From: Haladaptatus caseinilyticus
Lineage (GTDB): Archaea > Halobacteriota > Halobacteria > Halobacteriales > Haladaptataceae
Reading direction: 5' to 3'
NCBI RefSeq assembly: GCF_026248685.1
Contig: NZ_CP111041.1
Coordinates: 493,466-557,465, forward strand
DNA length: 64,000 bases
A model generated the notes under the pieces. That model made no database searches. It was not told the DNA's origin and worked only from the letters and a program-made list of their open reading frames with translations. Below, piece by piece: positions 36,454 through 45,314 of this stretch. Each line of letters opens with the position of its first letter. The first letter of the stretch is position 1. The position numbers and the translations under genes were made by a program.

Positions 36454-37452
36454 ATGGGAATAATTCGATACACTATTAGTCGTCTGCTACAGGCGATCCC
36501 GGTTCTGATCGGTATCGTAACAATAACATTTCTGCTTACGAATGCGATTCCGGGGGACCCCGTTCAGATCATGCTCGGTCCGTCCCCGAGCGCTGAGTTA
36601 GTCGAGGAAATCAGGGCACAGTACGGATTAAACCAACCGCTTCCGGTACGATACGTGAACTATCTCACCGCGGTCGCTCAGGGGGACTTCGGTCAGAGTA
36701 TCTACTACCAGACACCCGTCGTGACGAAGATCATGGAGCGACTACCGGTGACGCTCCTGCTCATGCTCTCTAGTTTCACGTTCGCACTAGTGACGGCCAT
36801 TCCGCTCGGCATCATCTCCGCGAAGCGTCGGAACCAGCCAACGGACCACATTTCACGTATCGTTGCCCTGTTAGGTGTCAGTACGCCGTCGTTCTGGATT
36901 GGCCTGATGCTCATCATCGTCTTCGCGTACCACCTAAACGTACTTCCAGCGACGGGACTGGTCCTCCCGTGGGCGAACCCCAGTTCAGTCGATGGAGCAT
37001 CATCACAATCCGATGTTCTCTGGGAATCGTTCACCCATCTGCTCTTGCCGACCCTCTCGCTCGGAACCCTTCAAATGGCGGCGATTACCCGAATCGAACG
37101 GTCGTCGATGTTGGAGGTTCTTGAGCAAGAGTACGTGAAGTTAGCACGTGCTTATGGTGTTACCGAACGGACGATTCTGCGAAAACACGCCTTCCGCAAC
37201 GCACAACTCCCGGTCATTACCGTCGTTGGACTCCAACTTACTTCCGCGCTCGGTGGGGCTGTGTTGACCGAGACGGTGTTCAACATCAATGGGATGGGAC
37301 GGCTCATCATTACGGCGATCAACAATCAGGATTATCCGCTGGTCATGGGAACGACGATTTTCTTCGGCCTGACGTTCGTCATCGGTGTCGTGCTCACAGA
37401 CCTTTCGTATGCGTACATCGATCCCCGCGTGACCTACGATGAGGTGAACTAA
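36454..37452 (+). CDS. dppB: ABC permease, DppB type
   Basis: A 332-residue membrane protein with six helices. The family start 'IRYTISRLLQAIPVLIGIVTITFLL' and 'AIPGDPVQIMLGPSPS' are typical of DppB/OppB. The cytoplasmic coupling (EAA) loop is 'LARAYGVTERTILRKHAFRN'. It forms the translocation pore together with the next gene product. The stop is two bases before the next start. Confidence 0.94.
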   Translation: MGIIRYTISRLLQAIPVLIGIVTITFLLTNAIPGDPVQIMLGPSPSAELVEEIRAQYGLNQPLPVRYVNYLTAVAQGDFGQSIYYQTPVVTKIMERLPVTLLLMLSSFTFALVTAIPLGIISAKRRNQPTDHISRIVALLGVSTPSFWIGLMLIIVFAYHLNVLPATGLVLPWANPSSVDGASSQSDVLWESFTHLLLPTLSLGTLQMAAITRIERSSMLEVLEQEYVKLARAYGVTERTILRKHAFRNAQLPVITVVGLQLTSALGGAVLTETVFNINGMGRLIITAINNQDYPLVMGTTIFFGLTFVIGVVLTDLSYAYIDPRVTYDEVN

Positions 37453-37454
37453 CA

Positions 37455-38444
37455 ATGGGAACAAGTGAAGCTACTGCAGAATCAGTCCGGAAACAGAATC
37501 AAAGCGATCACCCGGAGAGTGAAGAGAAAATAGAAGCACGCGTCGGCTGGCGATACACGCTCGAACAAATCCGACGAGACACGACTGCGAGAATCGGTCT
37601 ATATATCATCGGTTTTATCGCGGCGATCGCCGTCTTCGCGTGGATAGACGCAAAATTGCTCGATTACGCCATCGCGAGTCGGTTCTGGTACAATCCCGTG
37701 AACGATCCCTCTAACGCCCAAATTCTCCTCCCACCGATCGGGATGGAGAACACGTTTGGGGCCGGGACGATGAAGTATCCGCTTGGAACCGATCACCGCG
37801 GCCGCGACATTCTCGTCCGACTCGTCTATGGGACCCGAATCGCTATGCAGGTCGGCATCGTTTCGACCGGCTTCGGGCTCATCGCGGGCACCCTCGTCGG
37901 CGCCGTCGCGGGGTATCACGGCGGGTGGATAGACGACGCGCTGATGCGCCTCGTCGAGACGCTTTACGCGATCCCGTTCCTCGTGCTCGTCATCGCGTTC
38001 ATGGCCGCGTTCGGCCGCGATTTGACCTTTGCCATGATCGGCGTCGGTATCACGACGATACCCGTGTTCGCCCGGCTGATTCGATCGCGCGTGGTCAGCG
38101 TACGTGAGGAAGAGTACATCGAGGCGGCACGTGCCGCGGGAGTGCGTGACCGAAACATCATCCTCCGACACGTCATCCCGAACAGCTTCGCACCCGTTCT
38201 CGTGCAGGCGACCCTGCAGGTCGGCATCAGCATCCTCATCGTGGCCGGTCTCTCGTTCCTCGGCTTCGGCGCACAACCGCCGACGCCATCGTGGGGCCAG
38301 ATGCTGAGCCAATCGCGTGGCTACATGCTTCCCGACCCGTGGTTCAGCCTGTGGCCCGGCCTCGCCATTCTCATCACCGTGATAGGGTTCAACCTGCTCG
38401 GGGACGGCCTGCGAGACGCGCTCGACCCACGAATAAACAACTAA
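37455..38444 (+). CDS. dppC: ABC permease, DppC type
   Basis: A 329-residue permease with six helices. An N-terminal polar region of ~45 residues precedes 'RDTTARIGLYIIGFIAAIAV'. 'YPLGTDHRGRDILVRLVYGT' is the conserved DppC segment and 'YIEAARAAGVRDRNIILRHV' the coupling loop. It pairs with the DppB-type subunit. Its base composition is higher in G+C than much of the window, as for the following two ATPase genes. Confidence 0.94.
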   Translation: MGTSEATAESVRKQNQSDHPESEEKIEARVGWRYTLEQIRRDTTARIGLYIIGFIAAIAVFAWIDAKLLDYAIASRFWYNPVNDPSNAQILLPPIGMENTFGAGTMKYPLGTDHRGRDILVRLVYGTRIAMQVGIVSTGFGLIAGTLVGAVAGYHGGWIDDALMRLVETLYAIPFLVLVIAFMAAFGRDLTFAMIGVGITTIPVFARLIRSRVVSVREEEYIEAARAAGVRDRNIILRHVIPNSFAPVLVQATLQVGISILIVAGLSFLGFGAQPPTPSWGQMLSQSRGYMLPDPWFSLWPGLAILITVIGFNLLGDGLRDALDPRINN

Positions 38445-38454
38445 TCAGAAGATA

Positions 38455-39579
38455 ATGACAGACACATTATTGCAAGTCAAGGACCTGAAGACACAGTTTT
38501 TCACCGAGGAGGGCGTCGTTCGCGCAGTCGATGGTATCTCCTTCGACGTGAAAAAAGGCGAAATCGTCGGCCTCGTGGGCGAAAGCGGGGCCGGAAAGAG
38601 CGTCGCCGCCCAGAGCATTCTCCGCCTCATCGATCATCCCGGCGAAATCGTCGGGGGCGAAGTCCGCTTCAAGGATGAACTGCTGTTCGGCGTCGAAGAA
38701 GGGCCGGACGGCGAATTGGAGACGCGCGACGAGATGCTGTCGAACGAGGAGATGCGACGGCGGATTCGTGGCAAGGAGATCGCCATCATCTTCCAGGATC
38801 CGATGGAGAGCCTGAATCCCGTGTTCACGGTCGGCAATCAGCTTCGGGAGTTCATCGAAATCAATCGCGGCCTCTCGAAAAAGGAGGCAAAGGAAGAAGC
38901 GGTGCACATGCTTCGCGAGGTCGGGATTCCAGAACCCGAAGCACGCTACGACAACTACCCCCACCAATTCTCCGGTGGGATGCGCCAGCGTGTGCTCATC
39001 GCCATGGCGTTGGCCTGCGAACCGAGCCTCATCATCGCGGACGAACCCACGACGGCGCTGGACGTGACCGTCGAGGGTCAAATCCTTTCGTTGGTGAACG
39101 ATCTGCAGGACAAATACGATACGAGTTTTATCTGGGTGACCCACGACATGGGGGTCGTCGCCGAGCTCTGTGACCGTGTCAACGTGATGTATCTCGGCGA
39201 AATCGTGGAACAGGCGACGGTAGACGACCTGTTCTACGATACGAAACACCCCTATACGCAGGCGCTTTTGGATTCGATGCCGCGCCCCGACCAGACCGTG
39301 CACGAACTAACCCCGATTCGTGGCGTGATGCCCGAAGCGATTAACCCGCCGCATGGGTGTCGCTTCCACACGCGGTGTCCCGATGCCCGAGAAGTATGTC
39401 AGGAGGTACATCCCGACTGCCGTGAGGTCACGGAGGCAGGTGAAAACTCTCACAAAGCAGCCTGTGTGAAGCACGACGAGTTCGATGTCGGCTACGATTT
39501 CAGCGATCCGATCGATGTTCGTGCGAAGGAAGGAATCACCGGCGACATCGTAACTGAGTCAACCAGAGGAGACGATTGA
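38455..39579 (+). CDS. dppD: ABC ATPase, DppD type
   Basis: A 374-residue ATPase. Walker A is '[16 protein letters not shown]', signature '[15 protein letters not shown]', Walker B '[13 protein letters not shown]', and the switch histidine is in '[10 protein letters not shown]'. The C-terminal oligopeptide-transporter region has a cysteine set '[21 protein letters not shown]' (in one run of motifs, last Cys in 'AACVKH'), which in related proteins can hold an iron-sulfur cluster. It energises transport together with the next gene product. Confidence 0.94.
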   Translation: MTDTLLQVKDLKTQFFTEEGVVRAVDGISFDVKKGEIVGLVGESGAGKSVAAQSILRLIDHPGEIVGGEVRFKDELLFGVEEGPDGELETRDEMLSNEEMRRRIRGKEIAIIFQDPMESLNPVFTVGNQLREFIEINRGLSKKEAKEEAVHMLREVGIPEPEARYDNYPHQFSGGMRQRVLIAMALACEPSLIIADEPTTALDVTVEGQILSLVNDLQDKYDTSFIWVTHDMGVVAELCDRVNVMYLGEIVEQATVDDLFYDTKHPYTQALLDSMPRPDQTVHELTPIRGVMPEAINPPHGCRFHTRCPDAREVCQEVHPDCREVTEAGENSHKAACVKHDEFDVGYDFSDPIDVRAKEGITGDIVTESTRGDD

Positions 39580-39580
39580 T

Positions 39581-40882
39581 ATGAACAACACAGTAACAAC
39601 GGATAGACAAGTGGAGAACGAAGCAGCACCGAGTGAACCACTGGTCAAAGTGGAAGGACTCACGAAACATTTCTCGGATGGCGGTGGGTTTCTATCCGGG
39701 CTGTTCGGCGACGAACAGAGGGTACGTGCCGTCGAAGACGTTTCGTTCTCGATCCGCAAGGGGGAAACGCTGGGGTTAGTTGGTGAATCAGGGTGTGGGA
39801 AAAGCACGCTCGCCCGGTCTATCCTCCGCCTCATCGAACCGACCGACGGCGCGGTCTACTTTAAAGGAGAGAACGTGACTGCGCTGGGCGGGGAACAGCT
39901 GCGTGCTCAACGGAAAGACATGCAGATGATTTTCCAAGATCCGCAGTCGTCGCTCGATCCGCGGATGAAGGTCGGCCCAATCGTCGAAGAGCCGATGAAG
40001 GCTCACGGGATGTATGATGCGGATGAACGTGAAGAACGGGCGCGCGAGCTACTCGAAAAAGTCGGGCTCGACCCACAACATTACAACCGTCACCCGCACG
40101 CTTTCTCGGGTGGCCAGCGCCAGCGTGTGAACCTCGCTCGTGCTCTGAGTGTGAACCCGGATTTCATCGTCTGTGACGAACCGGTGACGGCATTGGACGT
40201 TTCGATCCAAGCACAGGTGCTGAACACGATGAAAAACCTACAGGAGGAATTCGGGCTAACATACCTCTTCATCGCGCACGACCTTTCCGTCATTCGCCAC
40301 ATTTCCGACCGCGTGGCGGTAATGTACCTCGGACAGTTGGTAGAGCTGGCGGACAAAGAAGAGCTCTTCGAGAACCCACAGCACCCCTACACGCAGGCAC
40401 TGTTGGAATCCATCCCGGTACCTGATCCGCGTGAAGCGGGAACGCGTGGCGTTCTCGAAGGCGACGTTCCGAGTCCAATCGACCCGCCAAGTGGCTGTCG
40501 GTTCAGAACGCGGTGTCCGAAACTCATCGCACCCGCCGAATACGAATTTTCGGCCGAGGAATGGACAAATACGCGTCGTTTCCTCCGAGCTGTCGAGCGT
40601 CGAACGCTCGAACCCACAACTAAGGCTGATCTCGAATCCCGGTTTTTCGACGACGCGAAACCGAGTGGCGAGTCAGGGAATATTGTTGACAATGCGATCG
40701 GTCACGTCGTAAACGAAAACTGGGACCAAGCGTCCGAACTGCTCGTCAACTCCTTCGCCGAGCAGAGTATTTGTGCACAGGAGCTTCCAGCCTACGAAGT
40801 ACCAACAGAGTATGGAACATCGCAACACTATGCTGCGTGCCATCGTCATCGTGATGATGTCATCGACAGCCGTCAAAAGTAG
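39581..40882 (+). CDS. dppF: ABC ATPase, DppF type with an enlarged C-terminal region
   Basis: A 433-residue ATPase, about 100 longer than bacterial DppF. Walker A '[16 protein letters not shown]', signature '[15 protein letters not shown]', Walker B '[13 protein letters not shown]' and the switch histidine in '[11 protein letters not shown]' are intact. The cysteine set begins 'GCRFRTRCP', but the partner cysteines come only after ~85 extra residues, in '[12 protein letters not shown]' and 'YAACHRH'. The insert contains '[20 protein letters not shown]', a layout I associate with haloarchaeal members. Last gene of the importer operon. Confidence 0.92.
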   Translation: MNNTVTTDRQVENEAAPSEPLVKVEGLTKHFSDGGGFLSGLFGDEQRVRAVEDVSFSIRKGETLGLVGESGCGKSTLARSILRLIEPTDGAVYFKGENVTALGGEQLRAQRKDMQMIFQDPQSSLDPRMKVGPIVEEPMKAHGMYDADEREERARELLEKVGLDPQHYNRHPHAFSGGQRQRVNLARALSVNPDFIVCDEPVTALDVSIQAQVLNTMKNLQEEFGLTYLFIAHDLSVIRHISDRVAVMYLGQLVELADKEELFENPQHPYTQALLESIPVPDPREAGTRGVLEGDVPSPIDPPSGCRFRTRCPKLIAPAEYEFSAEEWTNTRRFLRAVERRTLEPTTKADLESRFFDDAKPSGESGNIVDNAIGHVVNENWDQASELLVNSFAEQSICAQELPAYEVPTEYGTSQHYAACHRHRDDVIDSRQK

Positions 40883-40960
40883 CCGAATCCCTTCAACGTC
40901 GTTCATAGGCGGTCTCTAACGAAGGGGTTCATAGTGTTGAGAGTCTAACTGGAAAGGGAA

Positions 40961-41344
40961 ATGCTCCGAGAGGTTCTCTCGTTGATCGGCGTCATCGAAC
41001 TCCTCACTCCGGAGGCACTCATCGACCGCGCCGAGCACGTCGCACTCGACAATCCTGGCGATTGCGAATTGAAGTTGTGGGTCGTTCCCGGTACTCGAGT
41101 TGAAGGACTCGCTCTTTTGATCCTGATGTGGCGAAGCGATGCCTCATATTCGGCGTTCAAGCGATTCCTCGGTATCATCGGGATTCTTGCACTGATGTAC
41201 CCACATGAGTACGTCAGCTACGGTGCCAAACTCGCGTACACAGACGCCTCAAAGTGTAAGTGGAAACCATGGGTATATCTCGGGACTCTCCTGGTCGGGT
41301 TACTATATGTGCTTATCGCCCTTGGTGAGCTGCGGAAACGCTGA
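40961..41344 (+). CDS. Small polytopic membrane protein of unknown function
   Basis: A 127-residue protein starting MLREVLSLIGVIELL. Hydrophobic segments lie at about 50-60 ('VEGLALLILMW'), 71-83 ('LGIIGILALMYP') and 106-120 ('LGTLLVGLLYVLIAL'), and the N terminus is amphipathic. The repeated pairs 'KLWVVPGTRVEGL' and 'KPWVYLGTLLVGL' suggest an internal duplication of a short motif. No family name can be given. It follows the ABC operon after a 78-base gap. Confidence 0.6.
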   Translation: MLREVLSLIGVIELLTPEALIDRAEHVALDNPGDCELKLWVVPGTRVEGLALLILMWRSDASYSAFKRFLGIIGILALMYPHEYVSYGAKLAYTDASKCKWKPWVYLGTLLVGLLYVLIALGELRKR

Positions 41345-41456
41345 GTTCCGAAATCGGATTTGATATTGGCCAGCAGTTCATCTGCCAGCAACGCTACGGG
41401 ACGTCGTGCACCGACCGAACAGGAGTGTTGTGAACCCTAGTAACTCAACGCTCAAA

Positions 41457-41495
41457 ATGAGGATCGGAATCCTCGCCCACTGAGTCAGGAGGATG
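41457..41495 (+). mobile_element. Possible right-end remnant of an IS200/IS605-group (TnpB-type) element
   Basis: GAATCCTCG, a short spacer and GGAGGATGTAA form a hairpin (ATCCTC / GAGGAT). It matches the sequence I know from the 3' ends of haloarchaeal tnpB elements, normally GAATCCTCG...GGAGGATGTCAA. No tnpB coding sequence remains next to it, so this would be a solo end left by excision or decay. Confidence 0.4.
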
Positions 41496-41524
41496 TAACG
41501 TGACTCAACGAATTAGAAGTCATA

Positions 41525-41543
41525 GTTGGTATAGTATACTAAC
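41525..41543. promoter_or_regulatory. Palindromic operator copy 1 (GTTGGTAT-AGT-ATACTAAC)
   Basis: Eight-base half sites separated by three bases, with one mismatch to the perfect palindrome seen at 45155 and 62610. It lies about 210 bases upstream of the orc1/cdc6 start. It is probably a binding site for the tandem AbrB-like protein encoded at 61799. Confidence 0.55.
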
Positions 41544-41722
41544 GGGCAGTTCGGCGTGAACGGGTCTGAGTACCGCTGTGTGCCTCTTGAAGTCAGAGGC
41601 TGAAGTCAGAGAGAGATCGCAGGTCCTTAGACTTCGGTTATGGTTCACATCTTTACCCATCATTCGCACAGTAGAGATAGTTACGTCCGGGTATTCGAGT
41701 TCATAGACTTCGATATGGGTAG

Positions 41723-41731
41723 TTTTTTATC
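41723..41731 (+). promoter_or_regulatory. TATA box of orc1/cdc6
   Basis: TTTTTTATC is centred about 27 bases before the ATG at 41754. This is the leaderless spacing, and it supports 41754 rather than the in-frame ATG at 41640 as the true start. Confidence 0.5.
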
Positions 41732-41753
41732 TACAGTTCTACTGATTGTGTAT

Positions 41754-43148
41754 ATGCCAAACCGTAACACGGAAACATCTGATGACGCTCTTTCAGATAC
41801 CGCCGTGGACCCTGCAGTAGACGCTCCAAGGGACGATGATTCCGATCAAAAGACGATTCGTCAACTCCTCGAAGAAGATTCCGGTAAATCGGTCTTCGTA
41901 AACCGGAACCTCGTCGAGCCGGACACTATCATCGACGAAGAGCGCATCGTTGGCCGAGACGATCAACTTCAAGCCGTCGTCGCCTATCTCAAACCTGCGC
42001 TCCGCGATGAGCGGCCACCGAACATGCTCCTCTACGGTCCATCCGGTACGGGAAAATCACTGATTGTCAATGCTGTCTGCGGACAAATCGTCGAACTCTG
42101 TGAATCACAGGACATCAACTTCGGTGTCATCAGCCTCAACTGTCAACCGATCACGACCCTCGACCGAGCAGTCTACAAACTCGTCGAGACGGTCGCAAAA
42201 GACGTAGGCGTCGATACGGGTGTCCCAGCGACAGGCGTCTCTACCGAACAAAAGTACGAACGTCTCTATGACTTGATCAACACCTACTACGACTCGGTTA
42301 TCTTCATTCTCGATGAAATCGATCTCCTCGTCGGCCGAGAAGACGAGCCCGCATACTCGAAATTGCTCTATCAGCTGTCGCGAGCAGGGAAGACGGACAC
42401 TATTCACGGTACTGTCTCCGTCGCGGCCCTGACGAACGATCCAAAGTTCATGGAGAACGTCGATGGGCGGTCCGAAAGCTCGTTCAATCCCGAGGACATC
42501 CCCTTTTCCGACTATGACGCGAATCAACTCCGTGAAATCCTCGACCATCGTCGTGACGCCTTTCGAGACGGGGCCCTCAGTGATGATGTGATTCCATTGG
42601 TCGCGGCCTTCGCGGCCCAAAGCCACGGCGACGCCCGCAAAGGGATCGACCTCTTCCGGAAAGCTGGCGACCTCGCCGACCGGCAAAACGATGACATGGT
42701 CACAGAATCCCATGTCCGAGACTCGCAAGACGAAGTCGATAAAGACCGTATGCTGACTCAGATCGAGGGACTTTCCACACAAAAGAAAATATCACTCTAC
42801 GCGACTGCAGCCGTGGCCGTACACACGTCCCATACCAGTACAGCAGTCCCGAGTCCAGTTGGCTATCAAGTCTACAAGTGGATCACTGAACTGCTAGACG
42901 CCGATCAGATGACGCGTGAAACCTATATCAAATACGTGAAAGAGCTCAACACGTACGGAATCGTTGACGCCGAACGCAAGAGCCGTGGCCGTGGTCAGGG
43001 AATGCATATGGAATTTTCCTTCTCGGATAATCCCCGCCCTATACTCGACCTCCTGGCAGAGGATTCTCGGCTCACGGCGATTGCCGATGAGACGGATCAT
43101 CTCAAGACAATCGCACAAACGAAAATGCAGAAGTTTAAGAGTTCGTAA
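41754..43148 (+). CDS. cdc6: Orc1/Cdc6-type replication initiator
   Basis: The start at 41754 (MPNRNTETSDDALSD) gives 464 residues. The AAA+ ATPase has 'GRDDQLQAVVAYLKPAL' (initiator-specific entry), Walker A 'LLYGPSGTGKSLIVNAV', Walker B 'VIFILDEIDLLVG' and the sensor 1 region 'VAALTNDPKFMENV'. The lid domain has 'HGDARKGIDLFRKAGDLAD' (sensor 2 arginine). The C-terminal winged helix spans 'TAVPSPVGYQVYKWITELL' to 'RGRGQGMHMEFSF'. It binds origin repeats and loads MCM helicase. It is followed directly by nine copies of a 21-base element, its likely binding sites. Haloarchaea often carry one such gene per origin or plasmid. Confidence 0.95.
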   Translation: MPNRNTETSDDALSDTAVDPAVDAPRDDDSDQKTIRQLLEEDSGKSVFVNRNLVEPDTIIDEERIVGRDDQLQAVVAYLKPALRDERPPNMLLYGPSGTGKSLIVNAVCGQIVELCESQDINFGVISLNCQPITTLDRAVYKLVETVAKDVGVDTGVPATGVSTEQKYERLYDLINTYYDSVIFILDEIDLLVGREDEPAYSKLLYQLSRAGKTDTIHGTVSVAALTNDPKFMENVDGRSESSFNPEDIPFSDYDANQLREILDHRRDAFRDGALSDDVIPLVAAFAAQSHGDARKGIDLFRKAGDLADRQNDDMVTESHVRDSQDEVDKDRMLTQIEGLSTQKKISLYATAAVAVHTSHTSTAVPSPVGYQVYKWITELLDADQMTRETYIKYVKELNTYGIVDAERKSRGRGQGMHMEFSFSDNPRPILDLLAEDSRLTAIADETDHLKTIAQTKMQKFKSS

Positions 43149-44614
43149 TCGCCAGACTGCGGACAGTTTGACACCCCTGTATCGAAGTGAAACGATTCAT
43201 GCTTTTCGACGACGGCACCAGTGTATTCTCTCCGTATCTACCCCGTCTTCGAAGTGTATCGGACGGTTTGTCTCCGAGAAGAGAACACGATTATCTCAAA
43301 ATCAACGGACCAATCGTCGATACAACAGTCTTACTACCCTCTTATCGAAGTGTAACGAACAGCTATTCGAGGCAAAACAACCCTTCTCCCGGGATAACCT
43401 GCCAACCGCGTCATCGAAGTGTATTATTCCGGTAGATACCGTCTCAAGTACGGTTTCAATGCCTGAGGGTCTACACTTGAAGGACTACGGATATGTTGTC
43501 ACCGACGATGCGTTTCAGTGAGTCTACTTCCCGAAGAAACTTGCTCATAGGGGGACGTCGGATAACCCCGTCATCGAAGTGTAACTGAAGGCGGAAACCG
43601 ACAGCATGCGTTGACTTTTTACCCATCCGTTACCCCCTTGTCGAAGTGTAATATCGTGCTTGTGAGTTAGTTGTGATACATTGTGTTCTTGCTTTCAACG
43701 GTATTTGTAAGGATACACGAGACACATCTAACCACTCACCCCGTCATCGAAGTGTAACAGCAAATTCTCGGGCCGGATAGTACAGAAAATCGCGAGGAGC
43801 GGTGTTGGTGTTACGACCTCGTTCGAGCTGATCGCGGAGGGGTTTCTGCTCGCTCTCGATAAAGGCGAGTCAATGCTGTTGGTGACTTACTCCGCGGCAG
43901 ACGACGGATTCGCGTTCAGGGGATGGGACGATCTACGTAAGAAACAACGGTGGTCGATACCACCCACACCCCTTTGTCGAAGTGTAAATCGCGTTCGGAC
44001 TGGCTGCAATCGAGAGATATCGGTATATCCCTACCAAGAATTTCATCTCATCGGATATCAACTTGGTTTACGGATCTTGTTTGATGACTATCGGTTTATA
44101 GATTTCGGTTGTAATAGTCCAATAGCCAATATGCTGATTATTGGCGTCAACGACCCATCTACTGTCGATATGTCCGAATAATCGATCTCCTCGCGATTTC
44201 ATCGTCCCACCGTTCGTGAGTTTACACTTCGATAACGGGGGGAGGGGGTTCGGCTAAATTGGTAACCCTTTCCAACGTAAACACTCTACAACCGTCGTTA
44301 ATTTCAGGCCCCAAGTTGTCCTTCCTCGAGGACTACGGCGGCAGGCTCACTGGCCTACTCACTGCAAAGAGGGCGATCGAACACACTCAGTCCTGTTCTC
44401 GGATTAAATTTCGTCGTAAAAACTGTTTGTTTTTCACCCGCCACAAAGCATTTAATGATGGATGCTAATGTCTAGCATGTGGCGAGGCCGCTCTGATACG
44501 TTCCGGATCTGACGCCATCACTCTTGATCCGTTTTTGCCCCGCCACATTCTTACCTGCATAGGGACTTGAAAAGCGGTAACTAAATCCGTGCGATCTCAT
44601 CAGTGAGACGATCG
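43149..44614. other. Candidate replication origin (iterons plus AT-rich stretch)
   Basis: This 1.46 kb region after orc1/cdc6 has no credible gene. It carries eight direct iterons, then an AT-rich segment of about 230 bases (roughly 43990-44215) bounded on its far side by a single inverted iteron. That matches the haloarchaeal origin plan of boxes on either side of an unwinding element. A short hairpin ATGCTA-N5-TAGCAT lies at 44463-44479. Which strand opens first and whether the origin is active are unknown. Confidence 0.7.
43173..44241. repeat. Array of nine 21-base iterons (candidate origin recognition boxes)
   Basis: Copies start at 43173, 43240, 43336, 43405, 43565, 43632, 43738 and 43968 (direct) and 44221 (inverted). 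The consensus core is CCCC(G/T)T(C/T)(A/T)TCGAAGTGTAA; read on the other strand it ends in a run of Gs like known haloarchaeal origin boxes. TCGAAGTG is invariant in all nine. Copies 1-2, 3-4 and 5-6 are spaced 67, 69 and 67 bases. They lie just downstream of orc1/cdc6. Spacers are unrelated and of unequal length. Confidence 0.85.
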
Positions 44615-44854
44615 TTACTGATCAGCTACGTAGTCAGTCAATCGGAGCTTGCCCTGAACCTCATACAGATGACCCTTGTTGTACAGCTGTTCGACGATAT
44701 CCTCAGCGGCAGGCTGATTCAGATCTTCCTCTTGGGCTAAGACTTCATAGGCATATTCGTAGGTAAGTTCTCCATCGGCTGGAACAGCGCTCGCGAGTGC
44801 TTCGAGTGCTTCTTGGGCAAGTGGCGTGAGTGGCGATTCACCATCTGAAACCAT
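44615..44854 (-). CDS. Small winged-helix-like protein next to the origin
   Basis: A 79-residue acidic protein from the start MVSDGESPLTPLAQEAL (an ATG four codons upstream is possible). The helices 'LAQEALEALASAVPADG', 'YEYAYEVLAQEEDL' and 'AAEDIVEQLYNKGHLYE', followed by the strand 'VQGKLRLTD', give a winged-helix outline. No effector domain is present. Its position beside the iteron array suggests a role in origin or copy control, but this is inference only. Confidence 0.6.
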   Translation of the reverse strand: MVSDGESPLTPLAQEALEALASAVPADGELTYEYAYEVLAQEEDLNQPAAEDIVEQLYNKGHLYEVQGKLRLTDYVADQ

Positions 44855-44937
44855 TCGTACTATCAAATTCGAATCTCAGACAAGTAAACCCCTCGGACAA
44901 GGATAGTTCGCGGCACTATCCAAGATATCGTGACAAG

Positions 44938-45080
44938 GGAAATGAGCACACGGCGTGGAAGGATGGGTTGGGAATGGCACAGACCCACACCGTCTACTGG
45001 ATACGCTAACTGCATTCTATTCATAGGACCCAATTAATAAAGTCTTCAGCCAACCGGAGTGGAAGTGAAACTGAATACGC
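44938..45080. repeat. Direct repeat A at the left edge of the catabolic island
   Basis: About 143 bases are clearly similar to 61555-61700. They share GGGAAATGAGCACACGG, CCACACCGTCTACT, GACTGCATTCTATTC-like and AAAGTCTTCAGCCAACCGGA blocks in the same order. Inside each copy CGG(C/T)GTGG and CCACACCG form an inverted repeat. Both copies are followed about 75-80 bases later by the palindromic operator and an AbrB-like gene. Confidence 0.85.
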
Positions 45081-45154
45081 TCGCAAGAATTCATCCTCGC
45101 ACGCTTCTTATCACTAACGGTGCACTGGATGCGAGCCTAATGGGGCGACCGTGT

Positions 45155-45173
45155 GTTAGTATACAATACTAAC
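45155..45173. promoter_or_regulatory. Palindromic operator copy 2 (GTTAGTAT-ACA-ATACTAAC)
   Basis: A perfect inverted repeat ending five bases before the ATG of the broken AbrB-like gene at 45179, exactly where the intact copy at 61775 lies relative to its gene. It overlaps an AGTATA TATA-like element, so binding would be expected to block transcription. Confidence 0.65.
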
Positions 45174-45178
45174 CAGTA

Positions 45179-45289
45179 ATGACTAAAGAACAAGACAGTC
45201 CGCTAATGAACTCACACTCCGAGTCATGAAAACTCGCCCGACAAGCGGGACCCGTCGAAGAGACCGACGCCGAAACCATCCGTGTCTGA
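45179..45289 (+). pseudogene. Broken copy of the tandem AbrB-like gene
   Basis: In the frame of the ATG at 45179, codon 17 is TGA and codon 37 is TGA. Codons 18-36 read KLARQAGPVEETDAETIRV, matching KPARAAGLVEETDDQTTRL of the intact gene at 61799 at the same distance from its ATG. The first 16 codons have diverged, and the gene is cut off after codon 37, just before the convergent Lrp-type gene. The upstream repeat and operator are preserved. Confidence 0.75.
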
Positions 45290-45314
45290 AAAAACGACGG
45301 TCGGCTCCGATGGA

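Larger units (their letters stand above)
41345..41753. other. Non-coding region before orc1/cdc6
   Basis: About 410 bases without a supported gene. It holds a possible IS200/IS605-type element end (41457-41495), a copy of the GTTAGTAT-N3-ATACTAAC palindrome (41525-41543) and a TATA box for orc1/cdc6 (41723-41731). These are listed separately. Confidence 0.5.

Noticed and set aside
38467..39303. 278-codon minus-strand frame opposite dppD
   Set aside because: It is antisense to an intact ABC ATPase with all motifs; composition and lack of a promoter argue against it.
43873..44181. 102-codon frame inside the origin region
   Set aside because: It runs through an iteron and the AT-rich segment and has no family signal or plausible start signal.
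43173..44241. CRISPR array
   Set aside because: The repeats are only 21 bases and degenerate, the spacing is irregular (67 to 253 bases), one copy is inverted, and no cas gene is present. Position after orc1/cdc6 fits origin boxes instead.
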